In this document: piece by piece, positions 1 through 5,396 of the stretch
Layout of the letters: the number at the start of each line of letters is the position of its first letter
Position numbering within the stretch: the first letter of the stretch is position 1
NCBI GenBank assembly: GCA_038247555.1
Contig: JBBRUT010000140.1
Location: 1 to 9,269, forward strand
DNA length: 9,269 bases
Reading direction: 5' to 3'
Source: JAHBXL01 sp038247555
Lineage (GTDB): Bacteria; Planctomycetota; Phycisphaerae; Phycisphaerales; UBA1924
Made by a program: the position numbers and the translations under genes
The notes under the pieces: model-generated
Seen by the model: the letters and a program-made list of their open reading frames with translations, nothing else
Databases searched by the model: none
Told to the model about the DNA's origin: nothing

Positions 1-1
1 G

Positions 2-46
2 CCTGTTGTACCGATGGTGATCGGTCCGGGACGCGGGGGCGAGTGA
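2..46 (+). CDS. possible C-terminal end of an upstream gene (partial)
   Basis: Reading from base 2 gives 14 residues, PVVPMVIGPGRGGE, and then a TGA stop at 44-46. The composition is plausible for the tail of a real protein, and the intergenic-looking purine-rich DNA begins right after this stop. Fourteen codons are far too few to assign a family. The same bases contain a perfect hairpin (ACCGAT 10-15, ATCGGT 20-25), so this could equally be non-coding. Confidence 0.25.
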   Translation, partial: PVVPMVIGPGRGGE

Positions 47-54
47 AGGGTATC

Positions 55-75
55 GGGAGGAGGGGTGAGGGGGGG
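55..75 (+). other. G-quadruplex-like tract 1
   Basis: The plus strand carries G-runs at 55-57, 62-65 and 69-75. The last run can be split into two triplets separated by one base, giving four G-triplets with loops of 1-4 bases. This meets the usual G3+N1-7 pattern for an intramolecular quadruplex. Folding and function are not shown by the sequence. Confidence 0.4.
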
Positions 76-119
76 AGTGCCGAGTGCCGAGGCGGAAGGA
101 CTGAGGACTGGTGGGAAGT

Positions 120-140
120 GCGGAATGCGGAATGCGGAAT
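120..140 (+). repeat. three tandem copies of GCGGAAT
   Basis: Three perfect consecutive 7-base units, GCGGAAT, at 120-126, 127-133 and 134-140. A related doublet of GAGTGCC followed by GA lies nearby at 75-90. Seven is not a multiple of three, so in any reading frame the encoded residues change between copies, which argues against a coding origin. I have an impression, not verified here, that such short words recur between genes in planctomycete genomes. Confidence 0.65.
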
Positions 141-170
141 GGGGGAGGAAGAGGGACGGGGGCATGGGGG
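141..170 (+). other. G-quadruplex-like tract 2
   Basis: Four G-runs at 141-145, 153-155, 158-162 and 166-170 with loops of 7, 2 and 3 bases satisfy the simple quadruplex consensus on the plus strand. The tract follows the GCGGAAT tandem directly. Whether it folds or matters is unknown. Confidence 0.4.
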
Positions 171-512
171 TGCGGAGCGGTGGTGCGCAGGCTGAAGAGA
201 CAGAACATATTGACTTGCAAGGGTTTGTGAATGTGCGCAAAAAAGAAGCTGCGCGCGAGACTGCCTTGAAACGGGGGGTTGAATTGCGAGTTTGGGCGGG
301 TATGGAGCGCGCGGGAATGGCCGCGGAAATGGGCTCGTGTTGGACATGTGGTTCCCCCTGCAAGACCTTCGCTCTGCCGCGGAGACGCGGCGGCGGCAAA
401 GGGAGTTTACGTCATGGGGAAGGGATTACAAGGAGTTTGTTTGGGTGCCGATTTGGAAGCCGAAGAGCGGGCGGGCGGCGGGGCGTGGGGGAGACCGGGC
501 TGGGAAGAGGAG

Positions 513-687
513 CCGCAGATCAACGCAGATGAACGCAGATCAGAAGAAGAGATGAACGGGTGAAGAGGCAAAGACAGGGAACCGGGCGGCTGGGATGAAG
601 TTGGACCGCAGATCAACGCAGATGAACGCAGATCAGGAAAAGAGATGAACGGATGAAGAGGGAAAGGCAGGGAAGCGGGCGGCGGGG
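513..687 (+). repeat. two-copy direct repeat, period about 93 bp, CGCAGAT-rich
   Basis: Copy A runs from 513 to about 593 and copy B from 606 to about 687, offset by 93 bases and matching along most of about 80 bases. Each begins CCGCAGATCAACGCAGAT, followed by a third CGCAGAT, so the heptamer occurs three times at 10-base spacing. Next comes a shared GATGAACGG and an AG-rich arm, ending in a GC-rich tail near GCGGGCGGC. A further copy of that tail, GCGGGCGGCGGGG, lies at 471-483 before copy A, so the array may be longer and decayed. The 10-base phasing puts the CGCAGAT words on one face of the helix. On the minus strand the repeat encodes a recurring 'LRSSALICG' string in a spurious open frame, a sign of repeat translation rather than a gene. 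Confidence 0.75.
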
Positions 688-804
688 ACCGTTGGGGGAA
701 ACGGGACGTGGGAGTCGGGAGCGGATGGGGAGGTTCGTAAATTTGGGAGCGCGGGGACGTTGCATGCAAGTCGCCGGTCGCGGCCGGAAAGTGGCTCTCG
801 GGCG

Positions 805-833
805 TTGGCGGTCGGGCAGGCGGGAGGTATATT
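805..833 (+). promoter_or_regulatory. candidate promoter of the first PEP-CTERM gene
   Basis: TTGGCG at 805-810 and TATATT at 828-833 are separated by 17 bases, a good sigma-70-like arrangement. The expected start would lie near 840, giving a leader of about 35 bases. The paralogue downstream has a similar GGTAGATTGA block at 1506-1515 compared with GGTATATTGA at 826-835, and both are followed by CTCTCAC, which suggests the element was duplicated with the gene. Confidence 0.4.
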
Positions 834-874
834 GAGGCTCTGTCCTCTCTCACCTCTCTCGCGAAGGCCAACTC

Positions 875-1441
875 ATGTTTCCAACATCGCAGCGATGCCT
901 GCTCGCGGCGTCATTGATTGCGGCCGCGGCGACTCCGGTCTTTGCCGGCGAACTGGTTTTCAACGGAGGCTTCGAGACAGGGAACTTCTCCGGTTGGTCA
1001 GTACCGCCGAACATTCCCAATGTGTCTCATTTCAGAGTCTCAAGTTCAGGGAACGCTCACGGTGGCGAATACTGGGCCGGCCTAGCCTCAACGAACCTGC
1101 AGTTCATCTCACAAGTCCTTCCCACTCAGGCTGGACAGGATTATGAGTTGAGCTTCTGGGTCCGCACCCCCGGCCCGCTTCCCAACAGCCCATTGACCGT
1201 CCGGTGGGAGGGCCAGTTTGCCTTGAGCGTGCCTGGCCCTTTTCAGACCCTCCCTTGGACTCAGTACACAATCCCCATTCACGCCAACATTGGTGACTCT
1301 TTCCTTGAGTTCGGGCAAGCGGTGTTTCCAGGTGAGTGGAACATCGACGACATCTCCGTCGTCCCGGTGCCCGCACCTGGAGCCGCGGCGGTGCTGGTGA
1401 TGGGCGGGGCGATGGCAGCGATGCGGAGAAGGCGGCGGTAA
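875..1441 (+). CDS. exported PEP-CTERM-type protein, copy 1 (intact)
   Basis: A 188-residue protein with a signal peptide at about residues 1-24 (hydrophobic AASLIAAAATPVFA, then Gly-Glu-Leu). The mature part begins with VFNGGFETGNFSGWS, a signature often seen at the start of beta-sandwich, carbohydrate-binding-like domains of PEP-CTERM proteins. The C-terminus reads VPVPAP, then a hydrophobic Ala/Val/Met/Gly stretch, then a run of Arg. That is the tripartite layout of proteins sorted by an exosortase (EpsH/XrtA-like) to the cell surface, here in the VPAP variant common in planctomycetes. ATG at 875 is preceded by a weak GAAGG (863-867). The stop is TAA. No catalytic residues are recognisable, so a structural or surface role is likely but inferred. 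A paralogue follows 108 bases downstream. Confidence 0.88.
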   Translation: MFPTSQRCLLAASLIAAAATPVFAGELVFNGGFETGNFSGWSVPPNIPNVSHFRVSSSGNAHGGEYWAGLASTNLQFISQVLPTQAGQDYELSFWVRTPGPLPNSPLTVRWEGQFALSVPGPFQTLPWTQYTIPIHANIGDSFLEFGQAVFPGEWNIDDISVVPVPAPGAAAVLVMGGAMAAMRRRRR

Positions 1442-1505
1442 GTGATGGTCTCAGAAGTGAGGGCATGAAACTCGCTCTCGGACATCGGTGAAAGGCCGGG
1501 TCTGT

Positions 1506-1542
1506 GGTAGATTGAACCGCTCTCACTCAGTATTTTGAAAGG
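1506..1542 (+). promoter_or_regulatory. candidate -10 region and ribosome binding site of PEP-CTERM copy 2
   Basis: TAGATT at 1508-1513 sits in a GGTAGATTGA block that mirrors the one before copy 1. The base 17 positions upstream starts TCGGTG (1485-1490), a weak -35. GAAAGG at 1537-1542 stands 7 bases before ATG 1550 and decides the start: an in-frame TTG at 1535 overlaps this site and is unlikely to be used. Confidence 0.4.
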
Positions 1543-1549
1543 TCCGAGC

Positions 1550-2125
1550 ATGCACCGAACATCGAAAGCCAGCGCCGTGGCGGTTGCGCTGTTGGGAGCC
1601 GTTTCCTCGGCCTTCGCGAGTGAACTGGTTTTCAATGGTGGCTTCGAGACCGGAAGCTTCTCCGGTTGGTCCGTGCCGCCGAATGTCGGGTTCCCAAACC
1701 CGAACCCGCAGTACTTCGAAGTTGTGCCATTTGGCGGGGCGCATTCGGGCACGTTCTACGCGGTAATGGCTTCCACCCAGCTTCGGTTCATCTCCCAGGT
1801 TCTCCCTACCCAGGCCGGGTAAAATTACGAGCTGAGCTTCTGGCTGAGATGGCATACCGGCCTCCTGAGCGAGCAAGTGACGGTGCGGTGGGAAGGACAG
1901 CCGGTGCTCATCGTGCCGGGCACGCTCCAAGAGATGCCGTGGAGTCGGTTCTCGGTGCCCTTGCACGCCAACATCACCGGTTCGTTCCTCGAATTCGGGC
2001 AGGCCGTCTTTCCCGGGGAGTTCCAGATCGACGACATTTCGGTCGTGCCGGTGCCCGCGCCCTCCGCCGCGGCGGTGATGGTGATTGCGGGCGCGATGGC
2101 AGCGATGCGGAGGAGGAGGCGGTGA
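1550..2125 (+). pseudogene. PEP-CTERM-type protein, copy 2, interrupted by one in-frame TAA
   Basis: Tandem paralogue of the preceding gene, about 60-65% identical by eye. From ATG 1550 it encodes a signal peptide (residues 1-23, ending VSSAFA), VFNGGFETGSFSGWS, and so on up to QVLPTQAG. Codon 91 is then TAA (1820-1822). The same frame continues without any indel through NYELSFW, TVRWEGQ, SFLEFGQAVFPGE and IDDISVVPVPAP, then the hydrophobic stretch and Arg tail, to TGA at 2123-2125. Copy 1 has Gln (CAG) at the aligned codon, so a C-to-T change in an ancestral CAA explains the stop. Differences from copy 1 both before and after the stop include many synonymous changes, so the downstream part was under selection until recently. 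A 90-residue product would lack the surface-sorting tail. A base-call error is the main alternative. Confidence 0.82.
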
Positions 2126-2354
2126 GTCGCGGGGGAGGTTTGCCAACGAGCAGCCTTACAGGCTGCGGAAGTTGAAGGGCACGGGTCCGGGGGTGTCGCT
2201 CGAAGACTCGCTCGACCCCCGGCTACTTACGTGCAGGCCTTCGGCCTGAGAGACGAAGCAACGGCACGAGTTCACACCCCGAGTAGCTTCGCCCGTGGTG
2301 CGTCAAGGGAAAGAAGTTGCGGCGAAACCCGCCAGGCCTCGATGCTACGGTTCC
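2126..2354. other. intergenic region between convergent genes, with palindromic element
   Basis: This stretch separates the end of PEP-CTERM copy 2 from the 3' end of the minus-strand membrane-protein gene. It contains the three-hairpin element listed separately at 2151-2248. I see no coding potential in the remaining bases and no T-run terminator. The hairpins are well placed to act on transcripts arriving from both sides. Confidence 0.6.
2151..2248. repeat. three-hairpin palindromic element, REP/BIME-like
   Basis: Hairpin 1: CAGCCT (2151-2156), loop TAC, AGGCTG (2160-2165). Hairpin 2: CCGGGGGT (2187-2194), 20-base loop, ACCCCCGG (2215-2222). Hairpin 3: CAGGCC (2234-2239), loop TTC, GGCCTG (2243-2248). 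All arms are perfect. The two outer hairpins share the same architecture, a 6-bp stem with a 3-base loop, and flank the larger one. This is the layout of bacterial interspersed mosaic elements mobilised by RAYT (Y1 HUH) transposases. No transposase lies in the window, so membership of a dispersed family is inferred. A role as a bidirectional terminator is also possible. Confidence 0.55.
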
Positions 2355-2993
2355 CTAGATCAGCCCGAACTTCCTCGCAACAACAGCGCAGATCATCATC
2401 GCAATGACGAATGCCACGATACCGACAAGCCACTGGTAGCCGACCGTGTAGAGGAATGGCGGCTTGGGGTTTCCAACCGAGAGCTTCTCAAGAGCCCGTT
2501 TCAGTTCATGGAAGTTCGTTGCAGTTTCGTTCAACGAAACTCGACCCGCTGGCGTGATGATGTACAGGATGTCCATGGCTCTGGGGTTTCGAAAAAACTG
2601 CACGCCGAGGATTTCATCGAAGCCGAAGACTGCGCGAGGCGTTCTGACAAGTCCCGATGTGAACACCCGCGCGATCCGGAAGTTCTCGAAGGTCACCGTC
2701 CGCCGCGCAAAGTCCACTTGGATCCGGCGGTCCCGTCCCTTGAGGATGTGCCGTGCAATTAAAGCCGATGCGGTCAACGGCACCACGCCGATGCAGACGA
2801 AGACCCAGTCCGTCGTTGCCACAGGACAACGCACCCAAGTCGGTGCAGTCACCATGATTACGCCCATCGCTGCAAAGATCGCCAACGGCCACCATCGAAT
2901 CAGAGCATCGATTTTGGTGCCCGGCTGATCAACGCATACCAAGACCTCTTGGACTGCTCCGCATTCCGGATCATCTGCGTCGTGTTCACTCAT
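2355..2993 (-). CDS. three-helix membrane protein, unknown function
   Basis: A 212-residue protein with hydrophobic segments at about 33-50 (WWPLAIFAAMGVIMV), 63-83 (WVFVCIGVVPLTASALIA) and 187-207 (WLVGIVAFVIAMMICAVV). Between helices 2 and 3 is a soluble region of about 100 residues with alternating strand-like stretches (RIQVDFARRTVTFENF, ILGVQFF, DILYIITPAGRVSLNE) and a closing helix (FHELKRALEKL). That pattern resembles bacterial membrane-anchored PH-like domains, but this is a judgement from pattern, not a match. The frame is open further upstream, but ATG 2993 overlaps the stop of the regulator gene as ATGA, which indicates translational coupling and fixes the start. Product and partner are unknown; it is probably controlled together with the regulator. 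Confidence 0.75.
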   Translation of the reverse strand: MSEHDADDPECGAVQEVLVCVDQPGTKIDALIRWWPLAIFAAMGVIMVTAPTWVRCPVATTDWVFVCIGVVPLTASALIARHILKGRDRRIQVDFARRTVTFENFRIARVFTSGLVRTPRAVFGFDEILGVQFFRNPRAMDILYIITPAGRVSLNETATNFHELKRALEKLSVGNPKPPFLYTVGYQWLVGIVAFVIAMMICAVVARKFGLI

Positions 2994-3208
2994 GCCGCCC
3001 GCTTGCCCTTCTTCCCCTTTTTCACCGCGCCACGCGAACCGCCCAGTGCCGCGGCGATTTTCCTCAGCATCCCGAGCGTTGCGTTCTCCGGGTCGCTCTC
3101 CAGCCGCGAGATCTGAGACTGCGACAGCCCGACACGCTCCCCAAGCTCGGTCTGGTTCAGCCCGCTGCGCTGCCGCGGCCTCCGCCTCTTCGCCCCGGCC
3201 GGGGCCAA
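2990..3208 (-). CDS. small XRE-family helix-turn-helix protein
   Basis: A 72-residue protein whose residues about 17-57 form an XRE/Cro-type domain. The recognisable run is LNQTELGERVGLSQSQISRLE followed by ENATLGMLRKIAAALGG, with the turn at GLSQSQ. The tail is Lys/Arg-rich (AVKKGKKGKR). It is presumably a DNA-binding repressor or antitoxin-like regulator acting as a dimer. The first available start is TTG at 3208, with no visible ribosome binding site, and a stop lies only four codons upstream. The domain lacks some of the usual first helix ahead of the GLNQ motif, so the start or the frame may be wrong (see findings). Its stop overlaps the start of the membrane-protein gene by ATGA, so the two form an operon. 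No toxin-like RelE or HipA partner is seen. Confidence 0.75.
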   Translation of the reverse strand: MAPAGAKRRRPRQRSGLNQTELGERVGLSQSQISRLESDPENATLGMLRKIAAALGGSRGAVKKGKKGKRAA

Positions 3209-3316
3209 GAGGCGACATCATCCGCCGCACTGCAAACCGCGCGCCGACGCCCGTCGCGGCCGCGCGGAACCACGTTTTTGCCGATATCCCTCGAACCGCC
3301 CCTACCTCCATCGCCT

Positions 3317-3346
3317 ATTGTCCCACTCACCCGGCTTTGGCCACAA
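3317..3346 (-). promoter_or_regulatory. candidate promoter for the regulator/membrane-protein operon
   Basis: On the minus strand TTGTGG (3346-3341) is followed after 18 bases by GACAAT (3322-3317). Transcription would begin close to 3311, where an ATG opens a frame that is continuous with the membrane-protein frame rather than with the helix-turn-helix frame. The promoter overlaps the dyad at 3333-3349. Confidence 0.3.
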
Positions 3347-3358
3347 GCCTTCGCCGGG
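3330..3358. promoter_or_regulatory. dyad in the divergent promoter region, possible operator
   Basis: Two nested inverted repeats occupy the space between divergent genes: GGCTT (3333-3337) with AAGCC (3345-3349), a 17-bp dyad with a central palindromic TGGCCA (3338-3343), and CCCGGC (3330-3335) with GCCGGG (3353-3358). XRE-family regulators commonly bind dyads of about this size near their own promoters, so autoregulation by the neighbouring protein is a reasonable inference. As RNA, the outer arms could instead form a hairpin. Confidence 0.35.
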
Positions 3359-3365
3359 TTATTAG
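3337..3365 (+). promoter_or_regulatory. candidate promoter of transketolase
   Basis: TTGGCC at 3337-3342 and TATTAG at 3360-3365 are spaced by 17 bases, which would give a leader of about 40 bases. The -35 box lies inside the dyad, so the same factor could affect both directions. The -10 match is partial and other placements in the AT-richer stretch 3359-3390 are possible. Confidence 0.3.
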
Positions 3366-3412
3366 TCGAGATATGTCCCTAGTAAACCCCAGACAAAGAG
3401 GGAGCGGTCCTC

Positions 3413-5383
3413 ATGTCCTATGAAGCAGCAGTCCACGCTCAGGCGATCGAACTCGACCGGATGGCACTTGAGATGACGGCCGCGGCCGGCTCGGGGCACC
3501 CGAGCACCGCGTTCTCCCTTGGTCACATCATCACGGTCCTGATGTTCTCGTCGATGCGCTACTCGCCCGACTACCCGGACTACCCGACCTCCGACCGGCT
3601 CGTGCTGTCGGAAGGCCACGCGGTTCCGATCGTGTACGCCGCGGCGTGCAAGCTGGGGATCATGGTCGGCAAGGACCCCGAGAACCGCCGCCGCCTCCGC
3701 CCGGAGGATGCCGCCGGCCTCCGCGACTGGAAGTCGGAGCTCGATGGCCACCCCAACCCCATGGAGGGGTTCCCGTTCTTCGATGCGGCCACCGGCTCCC
3801 TGGGCCAGGGCCTCTCCGTCGCGGCCGGCCTCGCCGAGGCCGCGCGGCTCGATGGAATCGACAAGCGGATCTACTGCATCATCGGCGACGGCGAGACCCG
3901 CGAGGGACAGATCGCCGAGGCGCTCGACTTCATCGTCGACCGCAAGCTCAACAGCGTGCTGCCGATCTTCAACTGTAATGAGTACGGCCAGACCGACCGC
4001 GTCAGCGCACAGCAGAGCCCCGAGCGTATCAAGGCCAAGCTCGAGGCCTACGGCTACGACGTGAAGATGATCGACGGCCACAACCCCGCACAGATCCGCG
4101 CGGCCTTCGACGAGTTTGCCAAGCGCGCGACCTCCGATGACGGCAAGCCGATGGCGGTCGTCGCCAAGACCGTCAAGGGTTGGGGCGCACCGTCCATGGT
4201 CGGCTCCGGCTGGCACGGCAAGCCCGCCGAGGGCGAGCAGCTCAAGCGCGCACTGGCCGAGCTCGATGAGCGCCGGGTGGAGCTGACCACCGCCCTGGCA
4301 AGCTCCGACGCCTTCACCATCCAGCCCCCGGCCGAAGCGGAAGACCGCACGCCCAAGGCTGCCGAGCTCCCCCCCTTCTCCCAGATCATGAAGAAGTACG
4401 ACATGGAGAGCGTGCTCCACGCGGGCAAGATGGCCCCGCGCAAGGCCTACGGCATCGCCCTCCGCGCCCTCGGCCACGCCAACGACAGCGTCGTCGTCCT
4501 CGATGCCGATGTCTCCAACTCGACCTTCGCCGAGACCTTCCGCAAGGACCCCGCGCTCGCCTCCCGTTTCATCGAGTGCAAGATCGCCGAGCAGAACATG
4601 TTCTCCGTCGCGGCCGGGCTCTCCGCCGGCGGCAAGATCCCCTTCTGCTCGACCTTCGCCAAGTTCGTGACCCGCGGCTATGACCAGATCGAAATGGCCA
4701 TCAACTCGGGCGCGAACATCAAGGTGATCGGCTCGCACGCGGGCATCAGCCTCGCATCCGATGGCCCCAGCCAGATGTCTCTGCCCGATGTCGCCTGGTT
4801 CCGCTCGTGGACAACCATGCGCGACCACCGTGGCAACCCCGGCTGCTACATCCTCCAGCCCGCCGACGCCTTCGCCGCCTACGCCCTCACCGGCGTGATG
4901 GCCGAGTACGAAGGCGCGTGCTATATGCGGACAATCCGCCCAGAAACCGAGTTCCTCTACAACGACGACGTGGTGTTCAACCTCGGCGGATTCGAGGTCC
5001 TCAACGAGGGCCGCGATGTCCTCCTCGTCGCCTGCGGCTACATGGTCCACGAGGCCAACAAGGCGCTCAACGAGCTCGACAAGGCCGGCATCTCCGCCAC
5101 GCTGGTCGATGCCTACTCGATCCCCTTCGACACCGAGAAGCTGCTCGACCTGGCGAACGCCAACGGCGGCTACGTCATCACGATCGAGGACAACTACGGC
5201 GGCGGGCTGGGCTCCGCAGTCGCCGATGCCCTCACCGAGAGCGGCGACGCCTTCACGCTCCAGCAGATGTTCGTCCGCCGCATCCCCAAGAGCGCACGCA
5301 CACCCGCCGAGCTCCTCAAGATGTGCGGCCTGACCTCCAAGGACATCGTCGAGACGGCGATGAAGCTGCTTCAGGTCGCGTAA
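3413..5383 (+). CDS. tkt: transketolase
   Basis: A 656-residue, full-length transketolase. It transfers two-carbon ketol units between sugar phosphates in the non-oxidative pentose phosphate pathway, using thiamine diphosphate and a divalent metal in the cytoplasm. The N-terminal PP domain shows AGSGHPS (25-31), SEGHA (66-70) and GSLGQG (128-133). The cofactor motif starts GDGE (158-161) and ends at the NCN near residue 189. The central Pyr domain has IAEQNMFSVAAG (391-402), whose Glu393 matches the catalytic Glu that activates the cofactor. The C-terminal domain follows from about 525. The compact form with RIYCIIGDGETREGQIAEA and no long insertion recalls the shorter, animal/archaeal-like transketolases more than E. 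coli TktA; this is by eye. The start is supported by GAGGGAG (3398-3404), 8 bases before ATG. tsaB follows after 13 bases. Confidence 0.96.
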   Translation: MSYEAAVHAQAIELDRMALEMTAAAGSGHPSTAFSLGHIITVLMFSSMRYSPDYPDYPTSDRLVLSEGHAVPIVYAAACKLGIMVGKDPENRRRLRPEDAAGLRDWKSELDGHPNPMEGFPFFDAATGSLGQGLSVAAGLAEAARLDGIDKRIYCIIGDGETREGQIAEALDFIVDRKLNSVLPIFNCNEYGQTDRVSAQQSPERIKAKLEAYGYDVKMIDGHNPAQIRAAFDEFAKRATSDDGKPMAVVAKTVKGWGAPSMVGSGWHGKPAEGEQLKRALAELDERRVELTTALASSDAFTIQPPAEAEDRTPKAAELPPFSQIMKKYDMESVLHAGKMAPRKAYGIALRALGHANDSVVVLDADVSNSTFAETFRKDPALASRFIECKIAEQNMFSVAAGLSAGGKIPFCSTFAKFVTRGYDQIEMAINSGANIKVIGSHAGISLASDGPSQMSLPDVAWFRSWTTMRDHRGNPGCYILQPADAFAAYALTGVMAEYEGACYMRTIRPETEFLYNDDVVFNLGGFEVLNEGRDVLLVACGYMVHEANKALNELDKAGISATLVDAYSIPFDTEKLLDLANANGGYVITIEDNYGGGLGSAVADALTESGDAFTLQQMFVRRIPKSARTPAELLKMCGLTSKDIVETAMKLLQVA

Positions 5384-5396
5384 ACACGGTGATCGC

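Larger units (their letters stand above)
47..874. other. long intergenic region without a convincing gene
   Basis: About 830 bases with no reading frame that resembles a protein. Open frames here are low-complexity, rich in Arg, Gly, Glu or Pro, and follow the repeats rather than codon structure. The first 200 bases are strongly purine-biased on the plus strand. A perfect 6-bp stem with a GAGA loop lies at 376-391 (GCCGCG/CGCGGC); it is not followed by a T-run, so it is not a classical terminator. A locally AT-richer patch lies around 205-245. Repeats and the promoter of the downstream gene are listed separately. Confidence 0.7.

Noticed and set aside
376..391. Intrinsic terminator at the GCCGCG-GAGA-CGCGGC hairpin
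   Set aside because: The stem is short and followed by GGCGGCAAAGGG on the plus strand with no T-run; the minus side also lacks one.
65..563. Overlapping plus-strand open frames in the first 560 bases
   Set aside because: Arg/Gly/Glu-rich translations of purine-rich repeats, without ribosome binding sites, motifs or consistent codon bias.
513..687. CRISPR array
   Set aside because: Only two units, with conserved rather than unique spacer-like sequence, and no cas-like genes.
407..871. 154-codon minus-strand open frame with repeated 'LRSSALICG' strings
   Set aside because: The internal repeats come from translating the 93-bp DNA repeat. The rest is Pro/Ser-rich low complexity with no family features.
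1535..1549. TTG at 1535 as the start of PEP-CTERM copy 2
   Set aside because: It overlaps the GAAAGG ribosome binding site that serves ATG 1550, and copy 1 aligns better with the ATG start.
1820..1822. Selenocysteine, pyrrolysine or genome-wide reassignment at the internal stop
   Set aside because: The codon is TAA, not TGA or TAG, and TAA is the normal terminator of PEP-CTERM copy 1, transketolase and the ABC ATPase in this window.
1104..2146. Minus-strand open frames opposite the two PEP-CTERM genes
   Set aside because: They run antisense to a clearly coding paralogous pair whose conservation is in the plus-strand frame.
2355..3311. A single 318-residue protein from ATG 3311 covering both the regulator region and the membrane protein
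   Set aside because: The part upstream of 2993 is antisense-like low complexity over the helix-turn-helix codons, while the alternative frame there encodes a recognisable XRE domain that ends in an ATGA overlap.
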